A DNA stretch of 64,000 nt from Posidoniimonas corsicana (GTDB lineage: Bacteria; Planctomycetota; Planctomycetia; Pirellulales; Lacipirellulaceae). Below, piece by piece: positions 37,431-47,372 of this stretch (position 1 is the first letter of the stretch; each line of letters opens with the position of its first letter). The notes beneath the pieces were generated by a model. It ran no database searches. It had not been told where the DNA came from and worked only from the letters and a program-made list of their open reading frames with translations. The stretch covers positions 2,233,311 through 2,297,310 of the forward strand of contig NZ_SIHJ01000001.1 in assembly GCF_007859765.1 (NCBI RefSeq). The letters are read 5' to 3'. The translations under genes were made by a program, and so were the position numbers.

Positions 37431-39257
37431 ATGACCTCCCTTCACCGACCCTACGCCGCGCTGCTAGCGGCTTGCCTGCTGGCCGCGACTCCTATTGTTG
37501 CCGTTGCCCAGTCGACGCCGACCGACGGCGTCCGCGTGGCGCAGAAGCCGGCGGCCTCGAAGACCGCCAAGAAGGTGCGATACGCCAACCTGGTGCTCAG
37601 CGGCGCCGTGCCGGAGGGCCCCGGCGGCGCCGGGCCGTTCGCCGAGATGAAGACCAGCCTCGCCAAGCTGGTCGCGAAGATCGACCGCGCCGCGGACGAC
37701 GACTCGATCGAGGGCATGGTGCTCGACCTGCAGAACCCGCAGCTCGGCCGCGGGGGCGTGGATGAGGTGCGGGCCGCGATCAAGCGGTTCCGAGAGTCCG
37801 GCAAGACGGTGCACGCCCAGCTCGAGATGGCCACCCCCGGCGACTACCTCATCGCGTGCGCCTGCGACCAGATCATCATGCCCGAGAGCGGCCTGCTGGT
37901 GCTGCCCGGCGTGCGCGCCGAGGGCCTGTTCATGAAGGGCCTGCTGTCCAAGGTGGGGATCGAGGCCGACTTCCTCCACATGGGCGACGCCAAGGGCGCC
38001 GGCGAGACCTACACCCGCGACCAGTGGAGCGAGCCGGTCAAGAAGAACCTGACCGCGATGGTCGACGACCTCTACGTGCAGCTCTACGAGACCATCGGCC
38101 TCGACCGCCCGGTCACTGAAGCCCAGGCCCGCGAGGCGGTGGACCAGGGCGTGATCAGCGCCGGCGAGGCGCTGAAGCTGGGGCTGATCGACCGCGTGGC
38201 GTACCCGGACGAGGTGCGCGCCACGCTGGCCGGTAAGCACGAGGGCGACAAGCTGGTGTACGTGGAGAACTACGGCGCGAAGAAGGTCGACACCGACTTC
38301 TCCGGCCCCGCGGGGTTCTTCAAGCTGATGGGCGTGCTGGCCGGCGCGGGCAACGACGGTCCGGCGCGTGGCAAGAAGGTTGCGGTGGTGTACGCGGTGG
38401 GCCCGATCATGACCGGCAAGAGCGAGTCGGACCTGTTCGGCGCCACGACCATCGGCTCGACCTCCATGGTCGAGGCGCTCGACACCGCCAACCGTGACAA
38501 GGATGTCGTGGCGATCGTGCTGCGGGTGAACAGCCCCGGCGGCTCGGCGATCGCCAGCGACCTGATCTGGCGCAAGATCCAGCAGATCGAGAAGCCGGTG
38601 ATCGCCAGCATGGGCGACGTGGCGGCCAGCGGCGGCTACTACATCTCGATGGGCGCGGACAAGATCATCGCGGAGCCGCAGACCGTGACCGGTTCGATCG
38701 GCGTGGTGAGCGGCAAGATGGCGCTGGCCGGCCTGTACAAGAAGGTCGGGCTGTCGGTCGACGTGATCAGCCGTGGCGAGAACAGCGGCATCTTCAGCAG
38801 CACCGACAAGTTCACCGAGCGGGAACGCCAGGCCATGCTGCGGATGATGGAGGACGTCTACGGGCAGTTCACCAGCAAGGCCGCCGAGGGGCGCCACATG
38901 GAGCAGGACAAGCTGCTCTCGCTGGCCAGCGGCAAGGTCTACACCGGCCGCCAGGCGAAGGAGAACGGCCTGGTCGACGAGCTCGGCTCGCTGCACGACG
39001 CGGTCGCCGAGGCCAAGAAGATGGCCGGCCTGAAAGCGGACGAGAAGGTCCGGATCATGACGCTCCCCGAGCAGCCCGACCTGTTCGAGGAGCTGTTCGG
39101 CGGCGGCAAGCAGCAGCGCGAGGTGTCGGTGCGGGTCGAGGGCCTGGCCCTGCCGGCCGGCCTGCGTGAGGCGGTCGGCCGGTTCAGCGTCTGGCAGCGG
39201 CTGCTGCAGAAGGAACGCGTGGGGCTGTTTATGCCCGTCGAGATCGTGGTTGAGTAA
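37431..39257 (+). CDS. sppA: Signal peptide peptidase SppA (67K type)
   Basis: The 608-aa protein has a signal sequence (YAALLAACLLAATPIVAVA) and two S49 peptidase domains (about 40-290 and 320-560). The catalytic Ser lies in MGDVAASGGYYISMGADKII near 400, and IVLRVNSPGGSAIASDLIWR near 363 is the family motif. The N-terminal half has the matching GMVLDLQNPQLGRGGVDEV. SppA degrades remnant signal peptides in the membrane. The ATG at 37431 was chosen since it starts the signal sequence. Its 3' end overlaps the convergent metalloprotease gene by 29 bp. Confidence 0.92.
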   Translation: MTSLHRPYAALLAACLLAATPIVAVAQSTPTDGVRVAQKPAASKTAKKVRYANLVLSGAVPEGPGGAGPFAEMKTSLAKLVAKIDRAADDDSIEGMVLDLQNPQLGRGGVDEVRAAIKRFRESGKTVHAQLEMATPGDYLIACACDQIIMPESGLLVLPGVRAEGLFMKGLLSKVGIEADFLHMGDAKGAGETYTRDQWSEPVKKNLTAMVDDLYVQLYETIGLDRPVTEAQAREAVDQGVISAGEALKLGLIDRVAYPDEVRATLAGKHEGDKLVYVENYGAKKVDTDFSGPAGFFKLMGVLAGAGNDGPARGKKVAVVYAVGPIMTGKSESDLFGATTIGSTSMVEALDTANRDKDVVAIVLRVNSPGGSAIASDLIWRKIQQIEKPVIASMGDVAASGGYYISMGADKIIAEPQTVTGSIGVVSGKMALAGLYKKVGLSVDVISRGENSGIFSSTDKFTERERQAMLRMMEDVYGQFTSKAAEGRHMEQDKLLSLASGKVYTGRQAKENGLVDELGSLHDAVAEAKKMAGLKADEKVRIMTLPEQPDLFEELFGGGKQQREVSVRVEGLALPAGLREAVGRFSVWQRLLQKERVGLFMPVEIVVE

Positions 39258-40458
39258 CCCGACGCGTACGGAGCAGCGTCGCGAGGAGCAGCCCCGCGAA
39301 TGTGGCGGCGGAAGGCTCGGGCGCGGCCGATGGACTCAGCCCGGCGCTAGTCCCGTAGTTGTCGCGCCAGAGCAGGTACTGGCCGGATCCGACCGCGGCC
39401 CCGGTGGCGTCGTTGGGCAGCGTGCCCGCCGGCTGGCCGACGTTGTCGCGCCACACGGTGTAGTCGGCCGCGTCGACGAGGCCGTCGTTGTTGTAGTCGC
39501 CTAGGAGCGGGTCGCCCCCCATCGGCGGCGCAATCGTGGCGACCTCCCAGCCGATGTCCTGCATCGCGGCCGCGTCGAGCGCGGTGAGGTACTTGCGTGT
39601 CCCGCTGGTCACGTCCGGGTCGAGCGAGGCCTCCTGCGTGATCGACGTGCCGAGGATGGTGCTATCGACGCCGTAGCCCCAGTGGCCGCCGATCGCCGCG
39701 GGGTACGAGTTTCCGTTGGCCGCGTAGGCGTTGCTGCCGAGGAAGCTGCCGCCAGAGATCAACGCGTACCACTCCGACGCCGTGCCCAAGCCGAGCGCGT
39801 GGCCGACCTCGTGGATCACTACCGAGTAGAAGTCGTCTTTGAACGTGCCGACGTCGGTGGTCCAGTCCCAGTGCCAATCGGCGCTGCTGTCGGAGTCGAA
39901 GGTGACCGAGCCGCCCCAGGCGGCGAACTGGCCGGCGGGCTCCCCACGCGATTCCACCGCCTGGGAGAACGAGTCGCTGATCGCGTTGATCTGGTCCACC
40001 TCGGCGGACGTGAAGAAGCCGCCGTTGCCACCCTGGCTCCACCCGTAGCCGCCCGGGCCGCCAATGCCCAGGGTCGTGCCGGCGATGGACCGCCCGCCCG
40101 CGTAGATGCGGTACTCGTCCGCGGCGATTACCTGGTCGGACAGCGTGACGGAGCCCCCCGTCGCCGGGTGGGTGAAGGTCATGTCCCACGCCCAGGTAGC
40201 AACGCCGTTGAACGCCGAGCTGGCCAGCGGATTGGGGGTTCGGATTTCGGAGAACGTGTCGAGCAGGATCTCGGAGTAGTAGCGGGCTACCTCGTCCAGG
40301 GCGGCCCGGGCCTTCTCGCCGGCCGCGGGCCCGTCCGGGTTGCCGGCGCCGAAGAAGTTGTAGGAGTCGTAAGAGTAGTCGATCACCACATTGACCGCGC
40401 CCGCCTGGGCGGCGAGCGCCAAGACCAACGCCGGGGCCAGGGCAAACCGTAGGTGCAT
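39229..40458 (-). CDS. Matrixin-like PEP-CTERM metalloprotease with dockerin repeats
   Basis: The 409-aa protein has a signal peptide (FALAPALVLALAAQAGA) and a zincin active site VVIHEVGHALGLGTASEW near residue 224, matching the HExxHxxGxxH pattern in part; the third ligand is probably in the following GHWGYG region. A dockerin-like pair (GDYNNDGLVDAADYTVWRDN near 340) and a PEP-CTERM tail (PEPSAATFAGLLLATLLR) follow. AGGAGG lies just upstream of the ATG at 40458. It is likely a secreted protease. The last nine codons overlap the 3' end of sppA. Confidence 0.88.
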   Translation of the reverse strand: MHLRFALAPALVLALAAQAGAVNVVIDYSYDSYNFFGAGNPDGPAAGEKARAALDEVARYYSEILLDTFSEIRTPNPLASSAFNGVATWAWDMTFTHPATGGSVTLSDQVIAADEYRIYAGGRSIAGTTLGIGGPGGYGWSQGGNGGFFTSAEVDQINAISDSFSQAVESRGEPAGQFAAWGGSVTFDSDSSADWHWDWTTDVGTFKDDFYSVVIHEVGHALGLGTASEWYALISGGSFLGSNAYAANGNSYPAAIGGHWGYGVDSTILGTSITQEASLDPDVTSGTRKYLTALDAAAMQDIGWEVATIAPPMGGDPLLGDYNNDGLVDAADYTVWRDNVGQPAGTLPNDATGAAVGSGQYLLWRDNYGTSAGLSPSAAPEPSAATFAGLLLATLLRTRRVTQPRSRRA

Positions 40459-40738
40459 TTTCCGCCTCCTGCGTGGGGGATCGTCCTCAAGGGAATCGGG
40501 CGAACGCAGACTACGGGCCAACCGGGCGGAGGTCAACGATTCTGCCCGCCGGCCGCGGGGGCGATGCCCGCAACGCTGGCGTCCCGCCGGTTGACCCCCG
40601 CTCGCGGGCCGACGTAGAATCTGGGTTTGCACCGGGCGGATCACGCCCGGGGGATCGGCCGGCGTTGGCTTGGGCAAGCGCCGGCTCGTTTTCTGCCGTC
40701 GTATTTACTGCCCACATTGCTATGAGCGGGGGTCCCGC

Positions 40739-42022
40739 GTGCCTGGCGTTTGTGTGATTGGCCTCCAGTGGGGTGACGAGGCGAAGGGCAAGATCGTCGA
40801 CCTGCTGACGCAGCAGAGCGACTTCGTGGTCCGCTACCAGGGCGGCGCCAACGCCGGCCACACTGTGGTGGTGGGCGACCAGACCTACAAGCTGTCGCTG
40901 TTGCCCTCGGGCGTGCTGACGCCGGGCGTCACGTGCGTGATCGCCGGCGGGGTGGTGATCAACCCTGCCAAGGCGATCGAGGAGCTGGACGAGCTGAAGG
41001 GCCGGGGGATGACCCACCTGGACAACCTCAAGATCAGCGACCGCGCGCACGTCATCATGCCGTGGCACTTCGCCGAAGACCGGGTGCTGGACAAGAGCAC
41101 CGGCGGCGAGGACATCGGCACCACGCAGCGCGGCATCGGCCCCTGCTACCGCGACAAGGTGGGCCGGTCGTTCGCGGTGCGTATGGGCGACCTCTACCGC
41201 GACTCGTTCGCGGAGCGCGTGCGGCACATCGCCGTGGCCAAGAACGAGCTGCTGGCCGCCGAGGACCGGATCGACGCCGACGCGGTCATCGAGCAGTACT
41301 CCGGCTTCGCCGAGAAGCTCAAGGCCCACGTCTGCGACACCACCGAGATGCTGCTGACCGCCGCCGAAGAGGGCAAGCAGCTCTTGTTCGAGGGCGCGCA
41401 GGGGTCGCTGCTGGACGTCGACCACGGCACCTACCCCTACGTGACCAGCAGCAACAGCTCTGGCGTGGGTGTGTGCAACGGGTCGGGCGTGCCGGCCAAG
41501 CACATCACCCACACGCTGGGCATCGTCAAGGCGTACTCCACCCGCGTTGGCGGCGGTCCGTTCCCGACCGAGCAGGACAACGAGTACGGCCAGCACCTCC
41601 GCGACCAGGGCAACGAGTACGGCACCGTCACCCGCCGCCCGCGCCGGTGCGGCTGGCTGGACGCGGTCGCGCTGCGGTACACGGCCCGGCTGAGCGGCGT
41701 CGACGCGATCAGCGTGATGCTGATGGACGTGCTCAGCGGGCTCAAAGAGATCAAGATCTGCACCGCCTACGAGCTCGACGGACGCACCACCGACACCTAC
41801 CCCAGCCACGTCGACGACCTCCGCCGCGTCACGGCCGTCTACGAGACCCTGCCCGGCTGGGACGAGGACATCACCGGCTGCCGCGAGATGGACCAGCTCC
41901 CGCCCGCGGCGCTGGGCTACCTGAAACGCGTGAGCGAGCTGGTAGGCGCCCCGGTCGAGTACGTGTCGGTCGGCCCGGGCCGCGAGCAGACGATTGCGGC
42001 GGCGGCCGCGGTGGGGGCCTAG
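40739..42022 (+). CDS. purA: Adenylosuccinate synthetase
   Basis: The 427-aa enzyme joins IMP and aspartate using GTP, the first committed step from IMP to AMP. GLQWGDEAKGKIVDLL at residues 6-21 is the GTP P-loop signature, QGGANAGHTVV near 35 the IMP site, GIGPCYRDKVGR near 130 and FEGAQGSLLDVDHGTYPYVT near 217 further signatures. The start is GTG at 40739, at the usual conserved N-terminus. The gene opens a run of plus-strand core genes. A divergent metalloprotease gene lies 280 bp upstream. Confidence 0.97.
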   Translation: MPGVCVIGLQWGDEAKGKIVDLLTQQSDFVVRYQGGANAGHTVVVGDQTYKLSLLPSGVLTPGVTCVIAGGVVINPAKAIEELDELKGRGMTHLDNLKISDRAHVIMPWHFAEDRVLDKSTGGEDIGTTQRGIGPCYRDKVGRSFAVRMGDLYRDSFAERVRHIAVAKNELLAAEDRIDADAVIEQYSGFAEKLKAHVCDTTEMLLTAAEEGKQLLFEGAQGSLLDVDHGTYPYVTSSNSSGVGVCNGSGVPAKHITHTLGIVKAYSTRVGGGPFPTEQDNEYGQHLRDQGNEYGTVTRRPRRCGWLDAVALRYTARLSGVDAISVMLMDVLSGLKEIKICTAYELDGRTTDTYPSHVDDLRRVTAVYETLPGWDEDITGCREMDQLPPAALGYLKRVSELVGAPVEYVSVGPGREQTIAAAAAVGA

Positions 42023-42092
42023 CTCCGGCGCGTCGCCACGAAACCACCACGGCCCCCACGAACGCAGCTCAACCTCCCCTACGCAGCCCGCC

Positions 42093-42848
42093 ATGACCGC
42101 CGGCGTTGACCCGCCCCCGTCGCTCGCCGAACTGCCCCCCGAGCGGTGGCCCCGGCACATCGCGATCATCATGGACGGCAACGGCCGCTGGGCCGAACGC
42201 CGCGGGCTGCCCCGCATGCAGGGCCACGAGCGCGGCGTCACCTCGGTACGCCGGGTCACCGAAGAGGCGGCCCGCCTGGGCGCCATCGGCGACCTGACCC
42301 TCTACTGCCTGAGCAGCGAGAACTGGAAACGCCCGCAGGCGGAGCTCGACTTCCTGATGCGGCTGCTCGCGCAGTACATGGTCGACGAGCGGCCGACCAT
42401 CATGGACAACAACATCCGCGTGTCGATGCTTGGCCGCCGCGCCGGCCTGCCCGACGACGTGCTCGCCGAGGTCGATAAGACCATCGAGCTGAGCGCGGCC
42501 AACACCGGCATGCGGCTCAACCTGGCGATCAACTACGGCGGCCGCGCCGAGCTGACCGACGCGGTCGCCCGGATCGCGGCCGAGGCGGCCGACGGCGCCC
42601 TCTCGCCGGCCGACGTCAGCGAGCAGGTGATCTCCGACCGGCTCTACACGGCGGGCCTCCCCGACCCGGACCTGCTGATCCGCACGGCGGGCGAGCTGCG
42701 GATCAGCAACTTCCTGCTGTGGCAGGTTAGCTACGCGGAGATCTGGGTCACCGAGCGGTGCTGGCCCGACTTTACCGAAGAGACGCTCCACCACGCGATC
42801 CACGACTTCGCCCGGCGCGAACGCCGTTACGGCGGGTTGAATGTCTGA
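42093..42848 (+). CDS. uppS: Isoprenyl transferase (undecaprenyl diphosphate synthase)
   Basis: The 251-aa protein carries HIAIIMDGNGRWAERRGLPR near residue 20 and YCLSSENWKRPQAELDFLM near 72. RTAGELRISNFLLWQVSYAE near 195 is the conserved C-terminal signature. It condenses isopentenyl diphosphate onto a prenyl diphosphate to make the C55 carrier for peptidoglycan and other glycans. It lies 70 bp after purA and 42 bp before cdsA. A longer frame reaches back into purA; the ATG at 42093 was chosen since the native start is there. Confidence 0.96.
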   Translation: MTAGVDPPPSLAELPPERWPRHIAIIMDGNGRWAERRGLPRMQGHERGVTSVRRVTEEAARLGAIGDLTLYCLSSENWKRPQAELDFLMRLLAQYMVDERPTIMDNNIRVSMLGRRAGLPDDVLAEVDKTIELSAANTGMRLNLAINYGGRAELTDAVARIAAEAADGALSPADVSEQVISDRLYTAGLPDPDLLIRTAGELRISNFLLWQVSYAEIWVTERCWPDFTEETLHHAIHDFARRERRYGGLNV

Positions 42849-42890
42849 ACCCCCGCGCCCCCGCAACCTTTCACCCCGGCCGGCTCCCCT

Positions 42891-43844
42891 GTGCTGATTT
42901 GGCGACTACTGGTTGGAGCGGTGCTGGTGAGCGTGCTGGGGGGGCTGGCCTGGCTCGACTACCACTCGCCCAGGCCGGGCCTGTGGCTCTCGCCGCTGGC
43001 ATTCCTGGGGGCGTTCCTGGGGGCGGGCGAGCTCGTGCGGCTGTTCGAGAGCAACGCCAAGCTGTACGAGAGCGACTCCGCCACCGGCGAGCCGCGCCAC
43101 ATCACGCCGACCCGCTACGTGGTGGCGACCGGCGCCCTGCTGACCGTGGTGATCAGCTTCGCACCGCTGTTCTACCCGACCCGCGGCGAGGCGGTCGCCA
43201 GCGCGGGCTGGACCGCCATTGGTCTGGCGCTGAGCGTGCTGATGGCGATTGTCGTCGAGATGCTCCGCTACCAGCAGCCGGGCGTGGCGACCATCCGGCT
43301 CTCGCAGGCGGTGCTGGCAATCGCCTACAGCGGCGGCCTGATGGGGTTTGTCGTGCAGCTCCGTCTGATCAGCGGCGACCGCTGGGGCGACGACGGCCGC
43401 TGGGGGCTCATCGCCCTGCTGTCCGTGGTGGCGATCACCAAGTGCAACGACACCGGCGCCTACTTCACCGGCCGGATCTGCGGGCGGCACAAGATGACGC
43501 CCATCCTCAGCCCGGGGAAGACCTGGGAGGGCGCCGCCGGCGGCCTGGCGCTGGGGCTGGTGGGCGGGCTGCTGGTGCTGGGACCGGTGGCCGAGTATTG
43601 CGGCTGCGTTTCGGGGAAGTCGGGCGCCGCCTGGTGGACCGGTGTGGCCGTCTACAGCGCGGTGCTGGTGGTGGCCGCCGTCTGCGGCGACCTGGCGATC
43701 TCGCTGCTCAAGCGGGACGCCGGGTTGAAGAATTCCAGCTCGTGGCTCCCCGGGTTTGGGGGGGTGCTCGACCTGCTGGATTCGATTATCTTCTCGGCCC
43801 CGATTGCCTATGTCCTCTGGGTGCTGGGGGTGGTGGGGCCGTAG
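42891..43844 (+). CDS. cdsA: Phosphatidate cytidylyltransferase
   Basis: The 317-aa membrane protein has about eight membrane segments and the CDS signature: SPGKTWEGAAGGLALGLVGG near 203 and LLKRDAGLKNSSSWLPGFGG followed by VLDLLDS near 272-295. It makes CDP-diacylglycerol from phosphatidate and CTP for phospholipid synthesis. The usual KD and GHGG of the signature read KN and GFGG here. The GTG at 42891 begins directly with a membrane segment (WRLLVGAVLVSVLGGLAWL). It follows uppS, as in many bacteria. Confidence 0.93.
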   Translation: MLIWRLLVGAVLVSVLGGLAWLDYHSPRPGLWLSPLAFLGAFLGAGELVRLFESNAKLYESDSATGEPRHITPTRYVVATGALLTVVISFAPLFYPTRGEAVASAGWTAIGLALSVLMAIVVEMLRYQQPGVATIRLSQAVLAIAYSGGLMGFVVQLRLISGDRWGDDGRWGLIALLSVVAITKCNDTGAYFTGRICGRHKMTPILSPGKTWEGAAGGLALGLVGGLLVLGPVAEYCGCVSGKSGAAWWTGVAVYSAVLVVAAVCGDLAISLLKRDAGLKNSSSWLPGFGGVLDLLDSIIFSAPIAYVLWVLGVVGP

Positions 43845-44135
43845 CCTGCCAGGAGGCCAGCCCCGCTACAAACGGGGCAATTGCCACAACCCGCTGCCCC
43901 GGCGATACTTGCGCGTGTGGGGGCGCCAACTCCTGGCGTCGGGATTGGCGGATCAGGTATAGTTTGAAGCAGTGGCGGGCGCGGATGTCCGCCGGTTGAG
44001 GCGGCCTTGCGGCCGCCGTTGTCGTTCCAGGAGAGTGACCATTCTTCCGCCGCAGGTTCTTCCTCCACAGGCCGAAGGCGTTGCGTAGGAAATCGGGAGC
44101 CGGCCCAGGCCGGCGCGAAGCCCTACGCCCCCAAC
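43845..44135. other. Leader region before phoH with a GC hairpin
   Basis: The 291-bp gap between cdsA and phoH contains GGCGGCC (44000-44006) and GGCCGCC (44011-44017) around a 4-nt loop, a perfect 7-bp hairpin. It lies about 120 bp before the phoH ATG. A promoter for the phoH-pgpH-ybeY-corC run is expected here. No gene is supported. Confidence 0.45.
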
Positions 44136-45083
44136 ATGATCGAAGCTTTCATTCCGGTCAGTGGTCCCGACCAGCTCATCCAGCTCTTCGGCCCCTCCGA
44201 TCAACACCTCCGCAGGATCCGCGAAGCCGTCCCCGCTAAGATCCACGCGCGGGAGGGTAAGATCCGCGTCAGCGGCGACGAGGCGGCCGTCCTGCAGGCG
44301 ACCGCTATCATCGAGCAGCTCAAGAACGAGGTCAGCGTCGGCGGCGTGATCTCCGCGGAGTTTGTCGACACGGTGCTGGCCGGGCTCACCGATTCCAAGG
44401 CGACCGGCCCGGTCGAGATGAAGGTCGACGTGCAGCGGGCCGGCGTGAGCATCCGCCCCCGCACGGCCGGCCAGGGCGCGTACATCGAGGCCATCCGTTC
44501 CAACGACCTGGTCTTCTGCATCGGGCCCGCCGGCACCGGCAAGACCTACCTGGCCGTGGCCGCCGCGGTCGAGGCCCTGCGGCAGAACCAGGTCCGCAAG
44601 GTGGTGCTGGTCCGCCCCGCCGTCGAAGCGGGCGAGAGCCTCGGCTACCTGCCGGGCGACCTGCGGGCCAAGATCAACCCGTACCTGCGGCCGCTGCTGG
44701 ACGGGCTGGGCGAGATGATGGACTTCGACCAGCTCAAGCGGTACATGGCCGAGGACGTGATCGAGGTCGCACCGCTGGCCTACATGCGCGGCCGCACGCT
44801 GAACAACGCGTTCATCATCATGGACGAGGCGCAGAACACGACCGTCGGCCAGATGAAGATGTTCCTCACCCGCATGGGCGCCAACAGCAAGGTGGTGGTC
44901 ACCGGCGACGCGACCCAGGTCGACCTGCCGCCGCACACCATGAGCGGCCTGATCGACGCCCGCCGCCGGCTGCTGGGCATCGAGGGCTCCGAGTGGGTGG
45001 AGCTGTCTAAAGAAGACATCGTGCGGCACCGCCTAGTGCAGGAGATCGTCAACGCCTACGAGGAGGGCCCGGACGCCCGCTGA
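44136..45083 (+). CDS. phoH: PhoH family ATPase
   Basis: The 315-aa protein has an N-terminal KH-like region (residues 20-80) and a RecA-like core with Walker A FCIGPAGTGKTYLAVAAAVE near 127-146, PGDLRAKINPYLRPLLDGLG near 177 and Walker B NAFIIMDEAQNTTVGQMKMF near 227. PhoH/PhoL ATPases are linked to RNA metabolism and ribosome maturation with YbeY. The ATG at 44136 (MIEAFIPV) is the native start; the frame stays open into the leader. It heads a tight run with pgpH and ybeY. Confidence 0.95.
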   Translation: MIEAFIPVSGPDQLIQLFGPSDQHLRRIREAVPAKIHAREGKIRVSGDEAAVLQATAIIEQLKNEVSVGGVISAEFVDTVLAGLTDSKATGPVEMKVDVQRAGVSIRPRTAGQGAYIEAIRSNDLVFCIGPAGTGKTYLAVAAAVEALRQNQVRKVVLVRPAVEAGESLGYLPGDLRAKINPYLRPLLDGLGEMMDFDQLKRYMAEDVIEVAPLAYMRGRTLNNAFIIMDEAQNTTVGQMKMFLTRMGANSKVVVTGDATQVDLPPHTMSGLIDARRRLLGIEGSEWVELSKEDIVRHRLVQEIVNAYEEGPDAR

Positions 45084-45092
45084 TGATCCCGC

Positions 45093-47363
45093 ATGTCTAA
45101 CGGCGCGAAAACGCGAACACGCAGCCAGCGGGTGGCGTCGGTCGAGCTCCCCCGCGGACGCTTCGCCGCATTGGCCGCCAACCTGCGCAAGGGCCGCGTG
45201 CTCCTGCGGATTGCGCTGTGCATGCTCACGGCGCTCGCCATCCTGGCCATGACCCGCGGCTGGGACCCGCCCCGCGACTTCCGGCCGGACCGCATCCCGG
45301 AGCGGGCGGTCACGGTCCGCACGCCGTTCGACGAGGTCGACCCCGAGGCGACCGACGAGGCCCGCGACGAGGCCCGCCGCCTGGCGGTGGCCGTGTACGA
45401 CCACAACCCGGCGTCGATCACGCTGCTCAAGAGCGAGCTGAAGAACGACCTCAGCACCCTGATCAGCGCCGACAACTTCGAGGCGGTCAACCAGGACCTG
45501 TGGGAGAGCTTCTCGCCGCCGCTGGCCGAGGGCACGCCCGAGCCGACCCTCGAGGAGCAGCAGCAGCAGTTCCAGCGGTTCAAGCAATCGCTCTCGCAGG
45601 AGGGCGCGATGGACACGCTCAAGGGCGCCATCGACGAGCTGTTCTTGCCGCTCGAGCAGCACGGCGTGATCGCCCAGCTGCCCGCCGAGCACGACGCCAA
45701 CCCGGAGCGGATCGAGGTCCGCCCGCTGGGCAGCACCGGCAGCTTCGACGCCACGTTCCCGGTGAGCGAGGTGCGGTTGGAAGACGTGCTCAACCGGCTG
45801 CAGCGGCAGATCACCCAGAAGGTGCCCAGCCTGGAGGTGGCCAACCGCGTGTTCGCGCGGATCAGCGACCGGCTCCCCGCGGCCACCTCGCTCAAGCTCA
45901 ACCGCGAGGCGACCTCCACCGCGCAGCGTGAGGCGGTCGACAAGGTGGAGCTCGTCCAACGCCACTTCCAGCGGGGCGACCTCATCGCGCCCGCGGGCCA
46001 GCCGCTCACCGAGGAGCAGCTCACGCGGCTGGAGCTGGAGTACCAGCAGGAGATCGCCGACCGCTCGGCCGGCCAGCGGCTTGGCCTGGCGCTGGCGGTG
46101 CTCGGCATGTACGTGGCGCTGTTCACGGTCGGTGGGTTCTTTGTCTACCGGCTGGACGGCGGGTTCGTTTCCGAGCTGCCGCGGCTGGTGACCCTGCTGC
46201 TCACCATCCTGGCGACGGTCGGCGTGATGCTGCTGACCCACGCCAACGGCTGGCGCGCCGAGGCGATACCGCTCCTGCTGTTCGGCATGACGATCGCCGT
46301 GGTGAGCCGCCAGGACGTGGCGCTGTTGCTCAGCGCGGCGATGACGCTGGTCATCGTGATGGCGGTCGGCTACGACCTGGTCGACGCCATCGTGCTGCAG
46401 GCGGCGGCCACCGGCGCTATCCTCACCCTCGACTCCGTCCGCACCCGCAGCAAGCTGCTGGTGGTCGGGTTCCTGGCGGCCGCGGTCGGCCTGCTGACCG
46501 CAATCGGCGCCGGCGTGGTGGCTGGTCACGAGATCGCCCCGACCGTCCGCATCGCGTTGAACCTGGCGCTGTGGTGCGTGATCGCGGGCTCGCTCATGAC
46601 CTGCCTGCTGCCGCTGGTCGAGAAGGTCTACGGCGTGCAGACCGACCTCAGCCTGATCGAGCTGGGCGACCCGGCCCACCCGCTGCTGCAGGAGCTGATC
46701 CGCCGTGCTCCGGGCACCTACAACCACTCGATCACCGTGGCCTCGCTGGCGCAGGCGGCGGCCGAGTCGATCGGCGGCCGCGGGCTGCTGGTCCGGGTCG
46801 GCGCGTACTTCCACGACATCGGCAAGATGCTCAAGCCGGGCTACTTCATCGAGAACCAGTCCCGCGGCGATAACCGCCACGACACGCTGGTGCCGGCGAT
46901 GAGCACGCTGGTGATCATCGCCCACGTGAAGGACGGCGCCGACCTCGCGCGGCAGAACAACCTGCCCGAGTGCATCGTCGACTTCATCCAGCAGCACCAC
47001 GGCACCACGCTGGTGGAGTATTTCTACCGCCAGGCGGCCAACAAAAAGAACGAGGACCCGGACGCGGCGGACGTCGACGAACGGTCCTTCCGCTACCCGG
47101 GCCCCAAGCCCCAGACCAAGGAGGCCGGCGTGCTGATGCTGGCCGACGCCGTGGAGAGCGCCAGCCGCGTGCTGGTCGAGCCGACCCCGGCCCGCATCGA
47201 GAGCCTGGTGGAGGACATCACCCGCAAACGGCTGGACGACGGCCAGTTCGACGAGTGCGGCCTGACGCTCCAGGAGCTGCGGAAGATTGGCGACAGCCTG
47301 GTGAAGTCGCTGACCGCGGTCTACCACGGTCGCGTGAAGTACCCCGATCAGGAAACGGCCTAG
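45093..47363 (+). CDS. 7TM-HD family phosphohydrolase (PgpH-like)
   Basis: The 756-aa protein has one N-terminal membrane segment, a periplasmic 7TMR-HDED region to about residue 340, seven membrane segments at about 340-520 and a cytoplasmic HD domain. HD-domain marks are APGTYNHSITVASLAQAAAE near 540, VRVGAYFHDIGKMLKPGYFI near 565 and CIVDFIQQHHGTT near 630. The PgpH relatives hydrolyse c-di-AMP. It lies 9 bp after phoH and 9 bp before ybeY, a classic arrangement. Substrate is inferred from the family. Confidence 0.92.
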   Translation: MSNGAKTRTRSQRVASVELPRGRFAALAANLRKGRVLLRIALCMLTALAILAMTRGWDPPRDFRPDRIPERAVTVRTPFDEVDPEATDEARDEARRLAVAVYDHNPASITLLKSELKNDLSTLISADNFEAVNQDLWESFSPPLAEGTPEPTLEEQQQQFQRFKQSLSQEGAMDTLKGAIDELFLPLEQHGVIAQLPAEHDANPERIEVRPLGSTGSFDATFPVSEVRLEDVLNRLQRQITQKVPSLEVANRVFARISDRLPAATSLKLNREATSTAQREAVDKVELVQRHFQRGDLIAPAGQPLTEEQLTRLELEYQQEIADRSAGQRLGLALAVLGMYVALFTVGGFFVYRLDGGFVSELPRLVTLLLTILATVGVMLLTHANGWRAEAIPLLLFGMTIAVVSRQDVALLLSAAMTLVIVMAVGYDLVDAIVLQAAATGAILTLDSVRTRSKLLVVGFLAAAVGLLTAIGAGVVAGHEIAPTVRIALNLALWCVIAGSLMTCLLPLVEKVYGVQTDLSLIELGDPAHPLLQELIRRAPGTYNHSITVASLAQAAAESIGGRGLLVRVGAYFHDIGKMLKPGYFIENQSRGDNRHDTLVPAMSTLVIIAHVKDGADLARQNNLPECIVDFIQQHHGTTLVEYFYRQAANKKNEDPDAADVDERSFRYPGPKPQTKEAGVLMLADAVESASRVLVEPTPARIESLVEDITRKRLDDGQFDECGLTLQELRKIGDSLVKSLTAVYHGRVKYPDQETA

Positions 47364-47372
47364 GCGCAGCGG

